From the NCBI RefSeq assembly GCF_001548115.1, contig NZ_AP014821.1, positions 3,475,262 through 3,539,261 on the forward strand: 64,000 nucleotides of DNA, given 5' to 3'. Of the stretch, positions 45,741 through 55,368 are shown one piece after another. How positions within the stretch are numbered: position 1 is the first letter of the stretch; the number at the start of each line of letters is the position of its first letter. This DNA is from Geminocystis sp. NIES-3709. Lineage in GTDB: Bacteria > Cyanobacteriota > Cyanobacteriia > Cyanobacteriales > Cyanobacteriaceae. The notes under the pieces are model-generated. The model saw only the letters and a list, made by a program, of their open reading frames with translations, had not been told where the DNA came from and ran no database searches. The position numbers were made by a program, and so were the translations under genes.

Positions 45741-46884
45741 AAATAAATAAACTAAATTGGCTTTTACCTATTATTCTGGTGATTTTCCTGTTAGGGTTAG
45801 TTGTGAATCCTGTTCAGCTACTCAATCATAACGTACCACCTATAGAATCCTTGACGGTAGAACAAACTATTCTCAATGAAAATAACATTACTCTAAAAAT
45901 TCGTGCGGCGGGTTCTCAACCGATGGAAATCTCCCAAGTGCAAGTTGATGGAGCATATTGGCAGTTTTCACAGCAACCAGAGGGAAATATTAAACGTCTT
46001 GCTATGGTAACTCTTGATATTCCGTACCCTTGGGTTAATGGAGAAACTCATCATCTAAAATTCATCACCAATACGGGCTTGACTTTTGACCATACCATTG
46101 ATGTGGCAGTGGCGACACCAAAATGGTCTTTTTCTACCTTACTGATCTACACTTGGATCGGTTTATATGTAGGACTTGTGCCTGTAGTATTAGGAATGCT
46201 GAGTTATCCCTATCTAAATACTTTAGGGAAATCAGGATTGGGGTTTATACTTTCCCTGACGATCGGCTTATTAGGGTTTTTGTTAGTGGATACCTTTCAG
46301 GAAGGATTAGAATTAGGGAACAAAATGGCTAGTGCCTTTCAAGCTCAGGGATTAGTGTGGTTTGGAAGTGCGATCGCATTTTTAACTCTCCTGACGATCA
46401 GCCGACGCAAAGGTAAACCCCCCGAAGGAAAAGCCTTATCAGCCTATTTAGCAACTGGAATTGGATTACATAATTTTGGAGAAGGACTTGCCGTTGGCAC
46501 AGCGTTTGCGCTGGGGAATTAGCATTAGGAACATTTTTGGTGATAGGCTTCACCTTACATAATTTAACCGAAGGAATAGGTATTGTGTCGCCCTTGTTGA
46601 AACAGAACCACAGATGGCAGACTTTCATTTTTTTAGCTATGTTAGCAGGATTACCTGCTATTCCCGGAATCTGGTTTGGTGCATTCGCCTTTTCTCCTCA
46701 ATGGGCGGCATTATTTTTGGGTTTTGGAGCTGGAGCGATTTTGCAGGTTATCATCGAGTTGGGAATCTATTTATTTAAAACAACTCAAAAGTCTAAGCAG
46801 TCTCAGTTTTCTCCCCTTAATTTAGCAGGATTTACTTTAGGAATCGTGATTATGTATAGCACAGCAATTTTAGTGAAATTTTAA
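45737..46884 (+). pseudogene. ZIP-like metal transporter with N-terminal extension, frameshifted
   Basis: Part one (45737-46522) has a signal/anchor helix, a soluble stretch of about 110 residues (ENNITLKIRAAGSQPMEI) and ZIP helices with GLHNFGEGLAVG (metal-site His). Part two (46537-46884; frame open from about 46517) has VIGFTLHNLTEGIGIV, the second ZIP metal helix. At GCGCTGGGGAAT (46509-46519) one G is missing relative to GGG GAA TTA (GELALGTFLVIG), which would join both parts into about 380 aa. The gene cannot make a full ZIP protein unless the ribosome slips. Confidence 0.82.
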
Positions 46885-46965
46885 CTATTCTCCTAACTCC
46901 TATCCTCATAAAAAGACTTTTTCAGCACACTCTATTTCGATACCTCCTAGCTTAACGTCAATCAA
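46885..46965. repeat. Intergenic repeat fragment
   Basis: TTCTCCTAACTCCTATCC...AAAAAGACTTTTTCAGCACACTC is the reverse-complement counterpart of 19936-19985 (AGCTTGTTGAAAAAG ... TAGGAGTTAGGAG). Tip sequence GAGTGTGCTGAAAAAG resembles an IS end. No second end is found nearby. Confidence 0.4.
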
Positions 46966-49851
46966 TTAATTTAAAATTTCCACAGTACCCTTTACTCCAT
47001 TTAAACGTACTAATTGACCATCTTGTAAAATTTCGGTGGCATGATTTATGTCCATTACCGCAGGAATGCCGTATTCTCTAGCAATAATCGCCCCATGAGA
47101 AAGTTTTCCTCCTACTTCGGCAATAATTCCTCCTGCTTGTGCTAAGATCATTGACCAACCAGAATCTGTATAAGGTACAACTATTATAGTTTCATGGTTG
47201 ATGTTTTGTGCATCAGTTAAAGATAAGACAATCTTAATTTTACCTTCAATGATTCCAGCACTTGCCCCAATACCTTGAAGGCAAGAATTAGAAAGAATAG
47301 GAGTATATTTATAGATTAAATCAATTTGAGGGGCTTTACCATAAATCAAATAAGGAATAGTAGTAATTTTTTTGCTTTCTTCCCATTGAAATTTCCGTTG
47401 TTGAGTTAACTCAACTATATTTATTTGAGAGTTTTTCTGTTGAATATAATCTATAATTTCTTCTAGTTTTAAAAAGAATATATCTCCTTCTATATCTAAG
47501 ATTTTTTCTTCTATCCACCTTTTTTCTAAAGCTAAAAAACTATAACGCAAATAGGCTAATAATTGAGAATAAACTACACTCACTTTACCTTTTAGTTCTA
47601 GTCTTTTTTGGACAATATTAACACTTATTTTATCTTCTTTTTTTTCATATTTACTAATACTTGATTCTGTAAAACTTTCTCCCACAAATTTAGTAAATAT
47701 TTTTTTCATTTCTTTGGAGTTTTCTCGCCAACGAGGCACGGCTATATCCGTTGCTATTTCACTTAAATAACTATATTTCTCTAAACATTGTTCTAAGTTT
47801 TGCAAAATAGATTCTCCTTCTCCTGTTTCTGTTAAATAAGCAAAAAACGCTGCATAATTATTTAGATCAATTCTTTCTAATTCATTTTTAGGTAGTAGTT
47901 TACGGGCATCGATCGCAATTTTTTTAAGTTCATTTAATGATGCTATTTCTGGAATATTACGATAGTCTAATTCTTCTGGTAAAACTTTAAATAATGTCTG
48001 TCTTAAACTGTAACTTAAGGGAGCAAAAATACTGTAATAAGTTGCTTTTTTTAAACATTCTAAAATATCATCTATTCTCCTTAATAAATCTTTGTCAGAT
48101 AAATTTTGTGGATTGATTTCCATTAATTCATCTAATAAAGGATTAAAATATCGATCGAGATCATGATTAAACTGATCTTCTAATTTTAATTCTTGTTGTA
48201 ATAGACGCAATAATCCGGGTAAATTTATAAGAGTGGAAAAAAGGGAAGGTTTAGTAAATTTACTACCACGAGTGAGAAACTCCAAACTTTCAGGAGGTAA
48301 CCCCATGCGCTTAAAAATTTCTCCCAAGAGAGTTGCATTAAAATAAGCTCGATGATAGTGTAAAGTAGCGGTATGTGTAAAATCTAAATTATTAGCTCTT
48401 TTACCTAATACAATAGTAAAAATATCCCCCCAAACTCCACAGGTTAGAGGTTGATTAATTGACCATGTTAAAGGAGATATTACACCCGGTATCACTTCTG
48501 AGGCTATTTTTCTTGTCCATAAAGGTTGTAGGGTAGTAATCGGACGAGTTTGTAATAACCAAATTTTATCACCGTCATAAGTCCATTCTATATCTTGGGG
48601 TACCCCTTGAGATAAACTTTCAATTTCTCTTGCTATTTTTGCCACCGTCATCAACACTTCCGGAGGGGTATTTCCTTTTCCTTGTAAAGTTTCATCGGGA
48701 AAGTTAACTCGATATTCTTCGGGAGTAATTTCCCCTGATACTACCTGAGTTGCCAATCCTGCTAAGGCTTCAATACAGACAGAATCTTCTAATTGATTTA
48801 CTGGATCTCTACTAAAAACTACACCTGAATATAAACCCTGTATTTGTTTTTGCACAATAACAGCAATACCTTGAGCTTTTTTCCCTCGACTCTGACGATA
48901 ATCAATGGCGATCGAGGTATGATAAGATGAGAAACAATCAATGATAGCCTGTTGTAAACTGTCAATATCTGTTAAATTTAAGAAACTCTCATAAATACCT
49001 GCCGCCGAAGCCGTCAAAGAATCTTCATCCAAGCCTGACGATCGAACGACTAAAGGGTTACTAAAAGAAGGTTGTAGAAATTGACAGAGTTTCAATATAT
49101 CATCCCCCGGTTTAACAACCCATCCTTCTGGCACATCATATCCCCATGCTTTTAGCTGTGCTAAATTACCAGCTTTTGTGCCAACTTTACGGGGATTTAA
49201 TCCATCATTTAAACTAAGAATACCTTGATCTCCCCTAAAAAAACGAAACATTTTTGCTGACTCTCTATTAACCTGATTAAGATTTAATTCTAGATCATCC
49301 GCTATGTGTTGATAAATCCATATTAGCAGACTAGCTAACACGATCGTCATTAAAATATAAGTTATATCATCAACTCTTTGTGCTGACAATACAACTACCA
49401 TCAATACTAAAACACCGATTCTGCCACTTTGCTTTTCTCGCCATATAGTAAAGTTAACTCCTCCTAACACCGCAATTAATAGTGCGGCTAGTGGATTATG
49501 AGCGATAATACCCCAAGTAACATTAGTTGCACCCGCCCCCTTTCCTCCCCAAAAACGTCCGATTATTAAAGCTGTTATAGCAATAATTTCCCAAGTCGAA
49601 CTTAAAGGAAAGAAAATCCTTGTTAACAAGACTACTGCAATGCCTTTCCCTGCCTCCGATAACACGGCTAAAATACCGGCTAACTTTCCTCCATGATAGA
49701 ATGCCGCCGACACCGAAATATTACCTGTGCCTAACTTGGCTAACTTTTTTCCCGATACAGCATAAGTAAACCAATCAATAAGAGGAATTACACCAATAAT
49801 AGGGGAAACTATGAGAATAATTAACGCTCCCCAAACTTGTGTTAAAGTCAT
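46966..49851 (-). CDS. Fusion: PlsY-like acyltransferase + dikinase/rifampin-phosphotransferase-like module
   Basis: 961 aa. Residues about 1-200: membrane domain with PlsY-like motifs LGTGNI, SEAGKGIAVVLL and WGGKGAGATNVTWG, the acylphosphate:glycerol-3-phosphate acyltransferase family. About 215-445: ATP-grasp of the pyruvate-phosphate dikinase type (KAGNLAQLKAWGYDVPEGWV, VVRSSGLDEDS, YSGVVFSRDP, WLLQTRPITTL). About 450-850: helical unassigned region. About 865-960: phosphohistidine domain GGKLSHGAIIAREYGIPAV with His919. There is no PEP-binding TIM barrel, as in rifampin phosphotransferase. The combination could couple phosphotransfer to lipid synthesis; substrate is unknown. Appears monocistronic. 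Confidence 0.85.
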   Translation of the reverse strand: MTLTQVWGALIILIVSPIIGVIPLIDWFTYAVSGKKLAKLGTGNISVSAAFYHGGKLAGILAVLSEAGKGIAVVLLTRIFFPLSSTWEIIAITALIIGRFWGGKGAGATNVTWGIIAHNPLAALLIAVLGGVNFTIWREKQSGRIGVLVLMVVVLSAQRVDDITYILMTIVLASLLIWIYQHIADDLELNLNQVNRESAKMFRFFRGDQGILSLNDGLNPRKVGTKAGNLAQLKAWGYDVPEGWVVKPGDDILKLCQFLQPSFSNPLVVRSSGLDEDSLTASAAGIYESFLNLTDIDSLQQAIIDCFSSYHTSIAIDYRQSRGKKAQGIAVIVQKQIQGLYSGVVFSRDPVNQLEDSVCIEALAGLATQVVSGEITPEEYRVNFPDETLQGKGNTPPEVLMTVAKIAREIESLSQGVPQDIEWTYDGDKIWLLQTRPITTLQPLWTRKIASEVIPGVISPLTWSINQPLTCGVWGDIFTIVLGKRANNLDFTHTATLHYHRAYFNATLLGEIFKRMGLPPESLEFLTRGSKFTKPSLFSTLINLPGLLRLLQQELKLEDQFNHDLDRYFNPLLDELMEINPQNLSDKDLLRRIDDILECLKKATYYSIFAPLSYSLRQTLFKVLPEELDYRNIPEIASLNELKKIAIDARKLLPKNELERIDLNNYAAFFAYLTETGEGESILQNLEQCLEKYSYLSEIATDIAVPRWRENSKEMKKIFTKFVGESFTESSISKYEKKEDKISVNIVQKRLELKGKVSVVYSQLLAYLRYSFLALEKRWIEEKILDIEGDIFFLKLEEIIDYIQQKNSQINIVELTQQRKFQWEESKKITTIPYLIYGKAPQIDLIYKYTPILSNSCLQGIGASAGIIEGKIKIVLSLTDAQNINHETIIVVPYTDSGWSMILAQAGGIIAEVGGKLSHGAIIAREYGIPAVMDINHATEILQDGQLVRLNGVKGTVEILN

Positions 49852-50199
49852 TAGACAATTTTATTATTGACGAAAAAAATATATAAACACTCAAGCCTTC
49901 CAGAAAAATAATTAATTTATTCTAGCATTAGAATTTTGACAGAATTAATATCTATGGGAAACAAAATATTATACATTTCTAAAAAATAATTTTTCAATGT
50001 TGAAAACTTTTATCAAGATTACTCTGTCTAAATTTATGGAGAAGTTTAAGTACCGTTATTTATTGTTGCATAAAATTTTATTTATACATATTTTTAATTC
50101 TTTAATTGCATAATTGTTGAGGATATGTAATTACAAACACGAAAAATATTGATTCGATCGATTACACTGAACACAAGAAGAGGATCAAGTATATTTTTT
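49852..50199. other. Intergenic region between divergent genes
   Basis: 348 bp, AT-rich, with no ORF of note and no clear hairpin. Promoters for both neighbours must lie here, but I cannot place boxes with confidence. Confidence 0.35.
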
Positions 50200-51348
50200 A
50201 TGACAGATAGTAACTGTGAATCAACAACAGTAACCTCCAAATCATCAAATTTTGTAATCAACGAAAATGAGTTTATTTCTTTAGACTTTGCTCTTGAAGT
50301 TTTAGAATTAGGTGATTTTGAGGAAAAATGGGCCATTTCTAAAGTATTAGTCAAGTATGGGGAAGCAGTTATTCCCTTCCTGAAAAAAATTATTCTCGAT
50401 GAAAATGCTGATGTTGAATCTCGTTGGTATGGATTAAAAATTCTCAGTCAAATTAGACATCCAGAGATAATTCTTATCCTCACGGAATTGTTAACAACTA
50501 CTCAAGAAGAAGATTTAATTGTTATTGCAACTCAAACTTTAGCTAGTCAGGGTAAAAACTCTATTACTTTTCTTTGTCAATTACTAAATAATCCTGATTA
50601 TCGTCTTTTAGCGACAAAGGCTTTAGCCCAAATTCCGAGTTTAGATGTCATTGAGCCTTTATTATCACTGGTTAATGATGAGGATAGCATTATCAGGACT
50701 ACAGCGATCGTTTCTTTGGGAAATTTTGACACCCCAGAAATAAAAACCGTCATGATTAATGCTTTGAAAGATTATAGCTCATCAGTTAGAAAAGAAGCCC
50801 TTATTGCATTAGGATTAAAACTAAAATCGACTCAAGACAAAGAATTAATCAACCTAATCATACCTTTATTAGAAGATTTAAACTTATCTGTAGCAACTCA
50901 AGCCGCCATTGCTTTAAGTCGGTGCGAGAATTCTCTTGCCATAGAAGCATTAAATAAGGTTTTACATTTGCCTCATACTCCCGAACCATTAAAAGTTATT
51001 ATAGTTAAGGCTTTAGCATGGATAGCAACCCCTAAAAGTATTCAATACTTAGGAAAGTCACTCTATAATCTTAATGTGTCTGTAACTTTGGAAATAATTG
51101 ATATTTTAGGAAGAATAACAAAACCTCGTTTAAAATCTCAAGTAGTGGCAATTTTAACCAGTTTTTATTATACTCAATCCCCGAAATTAGGTCATCCAGA
51201 AATTTTACAAGCCTTATGTTATAGTTTAAAACAACTTCGATCGATCGAAAGCGTTCCTATTTTAGAGGATATAACGGAGAATCAAAATCCTCAAGTGCGT
51301 TTCTATGCTCAATCTGCCCTTCAATATTTGAGGGAATTATCTTCATAA
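50200..51348 (+). CDS. HEAT-repeat protein
   Basis: 382 aa from the ATG at 50200 (MTDSNCESTTV); an upstream in-frame start at 50149 would add 17 basic residues without conservation. About eight HEAT-like helical pairs: KWAISKVLVKYGEAVIPFLKK, IIRTTAIVSLGNFDTPE, SVRKEALIALGLKL, SVATQAAIALSRCEN and QVRFYAQSALQYL. Such cyanobacterial proteins act as scaffolds or phycobilin-lyase relatives (CpcE/NblB type). Lyase activity cannot be decided here. Confidence 0.8.
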   Translation: MTDSNCESTTVTSKSSNFVINENEFISLDFALEVLELGDFEEKWAISKVLVKYGEAVIPFLKKIILDENADVESRWYGLKILSQIRHPEIILILTELLTTTQEEDLIVIATQTLASQGKNSITFLCQLLNNPDYRLLATKALAQIPSLDVIEPLLSLVNDEDSIIRTTAIVSLGNFDTPEIKTVMINALKDYSSSVRKEALIALGLKLKSTQDKELINLIIPLLEDLNLSVATQAAIALSRCENSLAIEALNKVLHLPHTPEPLKVIIVKALAWIATPKSIQYLGKSLYNLNVSVTLEIIDILGRITKPRLKSQVVAILTSFYYTQSPKLGHPEILQALCYSLKQLRSIESVPILEDITENQNPQVRFYAQSALQYLRELSS

Positions 51349-51372
51349 AACACTTATCTTAAATTTATATTA

Positions 51373-51462
51373 CGGAGAGAGAGGGATTCGAACCCTCGGT
51401 GGAGCTATAAACCCCACAACTTCTTAGCAGGAAGCCGCTTTCAACCGCTCAGCCATCTCTCC
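51373..51462 (-). tRNA. trnS-GCU: tRNA-Ser (GCU)
   Basis: 90-nt class II tRNA on the minus strand: acceptor GGAGAGA / TCTCTCC, D arm TGGCTGAGCGGTTGAAAGCG, anticodon loop CTGCTAA (anticodon GCT, reading AGC/AGU), long variable arm and T arm GGGTTCGAATCCC. The 3' CCA is not encoded. Lies between the HEAT gene and a membrane protein gene. Confidence 0.96.
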
Positions 51463-51571
51463 AACAGACATTTAAAAATTATAACAGAAAAGAATCAACT
51501 TTGGCAATCAAAAATCGAAAACTCAATACAAATAGTTTATGAAATTTTGAAAAATCAAAGATATGATCGTC

Positions 51572-52117
51572 TTATTGCTCCGATAATAAAAAAGGACTAT
51601 ATTTAATAATACCGAAAATCATCGTAAATCCTAACATAATAAAAGCAATAGTTAAAGGATAAAAATTGATTAACCATAAAGTCATTAATATCAAAGCAAT
51701 TACATCAGCAAATAAAATGATTATTTTGTCAGAAAAAGCATAGTTTTGAATCTTTATATTTTCTTGTTCTATTACTTTAACTGGTGAAAAAAAATTAAAC
51801 CAAAGTTGACTAATTAAAACAAATATTGCACCCCATCCTAAAGAAAATAAAGCTAAATAGAATCCAAATAATTCTATAACTAAAGTCACAATAATTACTA
51901 TATAAAAACTTGAATATTGTAGTTCATTTTCCATATTTTCCTTAAAAAGACAAGGTTTTAAATCAATTACTGCCATTCTAGCTTGTTCTAAAGAAAATAA
52001 AAAAAAAGCAAAAGATATTAATTGATCGGATAAAATATTTAAAGTAAAAGAGTGAAATAACAGTCCTAAACTAGCTGGAAAAAATAACAAAAAATTAATC
52101 AACTTTAGGCAAACCAT
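51572..52117 (-). CDS. Integral membrane protein of unknown function
   Basis: 181 aa with five or six hydrophobic segments (FLLFFPASLGLLFH, FYIVIIVTLVIELFGFYLAL, WGAIFVLISQLWFNFF, IIILFADVIALILMTLWL and TIAFIMLGFTMIFGII). Family not recognised. Hydrophilic loop EQARMAVIDLKPCLFKENMENE follows the second segment. Isolated between a tRNA and kaiC. Confidence 0.6.
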   Translation of the reverse strand: MVCLKLINFLLFFPASLGLLFHSFTLNILSDQLISFAFFLFSLEQARMAVIDLKPCLFKENMENELQYSSFYIVIIVTLVIELFGFYLALFSLGWGAIFVLISQLWFNFFSPVKVIEQENIKIQNYAFSDKIIILFADVIALILMTLWLINFYPLTIAFIMLGFTMIFGIIKYSPFLLSEQ

Positions 52118-52403
52118 AAACTGTCAGAAATTTGAAAATAAGAAATAAATAGATAAAACTATTTTAAGTTAACATAAAAACAATGTAGGAAAGAAAAAAA
52201 TATCAAATTTATCAATTATCACAAACCTTTTAAAATTGAGATTTATAATCAAATTTGGATGACACCTTTAAATGTTATTCAAATGAAATTATGCCATGAG
52301 ATAGACTATTATGCAAAAATAGATACAATAATCAAAGATAAAACTTGCATAGTAAGTAATCACACTGGATAATATATTATTGTTGATTATAGAGAGAAAA
52401 TGA
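52118..52403. other. Intergenic region upstream of kaiC
   Basis: 286 bp. TTGCAT (about 52347) and TAATAT (about 52372) could serve as a promoter, but the spacing is about 19 bp and confidence is low. No gene seen. Confidence 0.35.
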
Positions 52404-53924
52404 ATGAGTCAAGAAGCTGAATTAGAGATTGACTACATAGAGAAGCTCGAAACAGGGATTCCGGGATTTGATTTTTTAGCGGAAGGTGGACTACCTAAAG
52501 GAAGAGCGACACTCATTTCAGGTACAGCAGGAAGTGCTAAAACTGTCTTTGCTTCGCAATTTTTGGTGGAAGGAATTAAATTAGGAGAGAATGGAGTATT
52601 TGTAACTTTTGAAGAACCACCTAAAGCTATTAGACGCAATATGTCGGGTTTTGGTTGGAAAATACGGGAGTGGGAGAAAAATAGACAATGGGCTTTTGTT
52701 GATGCGTCACCTCAACCGGGAGAAACTCCTATGGTAGCAGGAGAATATGATTTAGGCGCTTTAATCGCAAGGATAGAATATGCTATTAGAAAATACTCCG
52801 CACAAAGGGTATCTTTAGATTCTTTAGGTGCTATTTTTAGTCATTTAGCGGATAGCGCTCAAGTGAGAAATGATTTATTTCGGTTAGCTTCTGCATTGAG
52901 AGAATTAGATGTAACTGCCATTATGACGGCTGAACGTACAGAAGAATATGGAGATATAAGCCGTTATGGAGTAGAAGAATTTGTGGCGGATAATGTGGTT
53001 ATCTTGCGTAATGTCTTAAATGATGAAAAACGTCGCCGTACGATCGAAATTTTAAAGTATCGTGGTACAGATCATCAAAAAGGAGAATATCCTTTTACAA
53101 TCATTCCCCGTCAAGGTATGGTAGTTGTACCCTTAAGTGCGATCGAATTAGAGCAACATTCATCTAATATTAGGATTACCTCTGGTAGTGGTGAATTGGA
53201 TAGGATGTGTGGTGGAGGATTTTTTCGAGACTCGATTATTCTTGTGTCGGGTGCTACAGGTACGGGTAAGACTCTTATGGTAACAGAGTTTATGGCTGGT
53301 GGAGTGCAAAATGATGAACGTTGTTTAGTGTTTGCCTTTGAAGAAAGTAGAGAACAATTATTCCGAAATGCTACGGGTTGGGGTGTTGACTTTCAGCAGA
53401 TGGAAAAAGACGGTAAACTAAAAGTTGTCTGTCGCTATCCTGAAACTACTGGATTAGAAAACCATCTTATCAATATGAAAGAAACTATCAAAGAATTTAA
53501 ACCTCATCGAGTGGCGGTGGATAGTCTTTCTGCCCTAGAAAGAGTCTCTAATCTTAAGGGTTTCCGTGAATTTATCATTGGTTTAACTTCCTTCATCAAA
53601 CAACAGGAAATCGGCGGTTTATTTACTTCTACTACACCTACTTTACTAGGTGGCTCATCTATTACGGAAGCTCACATTTCAACTATTACAGACTCGATTA
53701 TTTTATTGCGTTATGTGGAAATGTATGGAGAAATGCGTAGAGGTATAACAGTACTAAAAATGCGGGGATCAATGCACGATAAAGATATTAGAGAGTTTAC
53801 TATTGATCATAAGGGTATGCACATAGGGCATCCATTTCGTAACGTTACGGGTATTTTGGCTGGTACACCCATGTACACAACTCAGACTGAAGTTGAGCGT
53901 CTTAGTAACCTATTTGATGAATAA
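52404..53924 (+). CDS. kaiC: KaiC-family circadian clock ATPase (KaiC3-like)
   Basis: 506 aa, two RecA-like domains. CI Walker A GTAGSAKT (40-47) with catalytic FEEPP. CII Walker A GATGTGKT (283-290) with FEESRE. Phosphosite pair Ser426-Thr427 in HISTITD, as S431/T432 of the Synechococcus enzyme. The CI P-loop reading SAKT instead of GTGKT and a C-terminus (GTPMYTTQTEVERLSNLFDE) without the KaiA-binding tail point to the KaiC3 type. No kaiA or kaiB lies nearby. Autokinase/ATPase activity is likely. Confidence 0.9.
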   Translation: MSQEAELEIDYIEKLETGIPGFDFLAEGGLPKGRATLISGTAGSAKTVFASQFLVEGIKLGENGVFVTFEEPPKAIRRNMSGFGWKIREWEKNRQWAFVDASPQPGETPMVAGEYDLGALIARIEYAIRKYSAQRVSLDSLGAIFSHLADSAQVRNDLFRLASALRELDVTAIMTAERTEEYGDISRYGVEEFVADNVVILRNVLNDEKRRRTIEILKYRGTDHQKGEYPFTIIPRQGMVVVPLSAIELEQHSSNIRITSGSGELDRMCGGGFFRDSIILVSGATGTGKTLMVTEFMAGGVQNDERCLVFAFEESREQLFRNATGWGVDFQQMEKDGKLKVVCRYPETTGLENHLINMKETIKEFKPHRVAVDSLSALERVSNLKGFREFIIGLTSFIKQQEIGGLFTSTTPTLLGGSSITEAHISTITDSIILLRYVEMYGEMRRGITVLKMRGSMHDKDIREFTIDHKGMHIGHPFRNVTGILAGTPMYTTQTEVERLSNLFDE

Positions 53925-53957
53925 CAAAAATTTTCCAACAAACATTAATTATTATTT

Positions 53958-54569
53958 ATGGATGTAATTTCGATCGAGCCTAAAAATAATCAAAAACCTG
54001 AATTTGTATTTGTATTGTTACATGGTTGGGGGGCTAATTATCATGATTTAACGGCTCTTACTTCCATGTTAAATTTGCCTTCTTGTTTGTACTTATTTCC
54101 CAATGCACCTTATCCTCATTATCAAGTACCGGGAGGAAGAGCATGGTATGCTTTGGAGAATGAAAATGAAGGAATAGAAGCCAGTTTAGATCAATTTTAT
54201 CAATGGTTATTATCCTTAGAAGATAGAACAAAAATTCCTCTTTCTAAAACTATTGTCGGTGGTTTTTCTCAAGGGGGTGCTATGAGTTTAGATGTGGGTT
54301 TACAGTTACCCTTAGCCGGAATTGTTAGTATGAGTGGTTATTTACATTTTGAGCCGACAGCTGACAGAAATCCATTTCCACCTACATTAATTTGTCATGG
54401 AAAACTTGATCCCGTTGTGCCGATTAATACCGCCCAATCTGCGAAAAAAAAATTAGAAGCAGTGGGAGTAAAAGTAGAATATAAAGAGTATGACATTGCC
54501 CATGAAATTATCCCCGCAGAAATGCACCTAGTAAGAGATTTTGTACTAAAAATTCTTAAAAAATTCTAA
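53958..54569 (+). CDS. Alpha/beta-hydrolase, phospholipase/carboxylesterase family
   Basis: 203 aa. LLHGWGANYHDLTAL (oxyanion HG), nucleophile elbow GGFSQGGAMS, Asp in HGKLDPVVP and His in IAHEIIPAE give the catalytic triad. Cytosolic carboxylesterase of the abhydrolase_2 type. Starts 33 bp after kaiC and ends 19 bp before the HAD gene, so the three may form an operon. Confidence 0.88.
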   Translation: MDVISIEPKNNQKPEFVFVLLHGWGANYHDLTALTSMLNLPSCLYLFPNAPYPHYQVPGGRAWYALENENEGIEASLDQFYQWLLSLEDRTKIPLSKTIVGGFSQGGAMSLDVGLQLPLAGIVSMSGYLHFEPTADRNPFPPTLICHGKLDPVVPINTAQSAKKKLEAVGVKVEYKEYDIAHEIIPAEMHLVRDFVLKILKKF

Positions 54570-54588
54570 AAATTTTATTTATTATTAA

Positions 54589-55368
54589 ATGATGGAAGCG
54601 ATCGTAATTTTTGATATAGATGGAGTAATTCGAGATGTAACAGGTTCTTATCGTAGAGCTTTAGCTGATACGGTAGAATATTTTACAAATAATGCTTATC
54701 GTCCAAAAATGGAAGATATTGACAATCTAAAAGCAGAAGGTATATGGAATAATGACTGGGAAGGCTCACAAGAATTAATCTACCGTTATTATGAAAGTGA
54801 AGGAAAATTGAGATCCGAGATTACTTACCCTTACTCAGAAATCGTCCATTTTTTTCAGTGTCGCTATCGTGGCAGTCAACCAGATAAACCCGAAACATGG
54901 GAAGGTTATATTACCACTGAACCTTTATTAGTCGATCGAGCATACTTTGCCACTCTAACTAATAATAACTTAGCATGGGGCTTTTTTAGCGGTGCGACCA
55001 GAGGTTCTGCTGAGTATATTTTGAAATATCGTTTAGGGTTAGATAATCCCGTATTAGTGGCAATGGAAGACGCACCGGGCAAACCTGATCCCACGGGACT
55101 ATTTTTAGCAGTAGAATTAATAGAAACCAAACTATCTTTACCTAAATCATTGCCCATCATGTATTTAGGTGATACTGTTGCAGATATGACAACTATCGTC
55201 AATGCTAGGGAAATTAAACCAGAAAGAGAGTGGATTGCCCTAGGAGTTTTACCACCGCATATTTACAGTGATGAAATTATTAGTCAAAAGTATAGTCATC
55301 AATTATTAACCGCCGGTGCCGATCGAGTAATATCAAAAGCTACAGATTTTAAACAATATATATTGTAA
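54589..55368 (+). CDS. HAD-superfamily phosphatase (TIGR01548-type)
   Basis: 259 aa. HAD motif I IFDIDGVIRDV (nucleophile Asp), motif II in FFSGATRGSAEYI, Lys in EDAPGKPDPTG, and motif III YLGDTVADM. The long N-terminal stretch SYRRALADTVEYFT and its length fit the plant/cyanobacterial TIGR01548 subfamily. Substrate unknown. An ATG pair at the start leaves the first Met ambiguous by one codon. Confidence 0.85.
   Translation: MMEAIVIFDIDGVIRDVTGSYRRALADTVEYFTNNAYRPKMEDIDNLKAEGIWNNDWEGSQELIYRYYESEGKLRSEITYPYSEIVHFFQCRYRGSQPDKPETWEGYITTEPLLVDRAYFATLTNNNLAWGFFSGATRGSAEYILKYRLGLDNPVLVAMEDAPGKPDPTGLFLAVELIETKLSLPKSLPIMYLGDTVADMTTIVNAREIKPEREWIALGVLPPHIYSDEIISQKYSHQLLTAGADRVISKATDFKQYIL

Noticed and set aside
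46500-46540. Programmed frameshift in the ZIP gene
   Set aside because: No clear slippery heptamer with downstream structure, and neighbouring genes also carry lesions, so decay is the simpler reading.
54906-55202. 98-codon minus-strand ORF inside the HAD gene
   Set aside because: Shadow of a well-supported HAD phosphatase frame.
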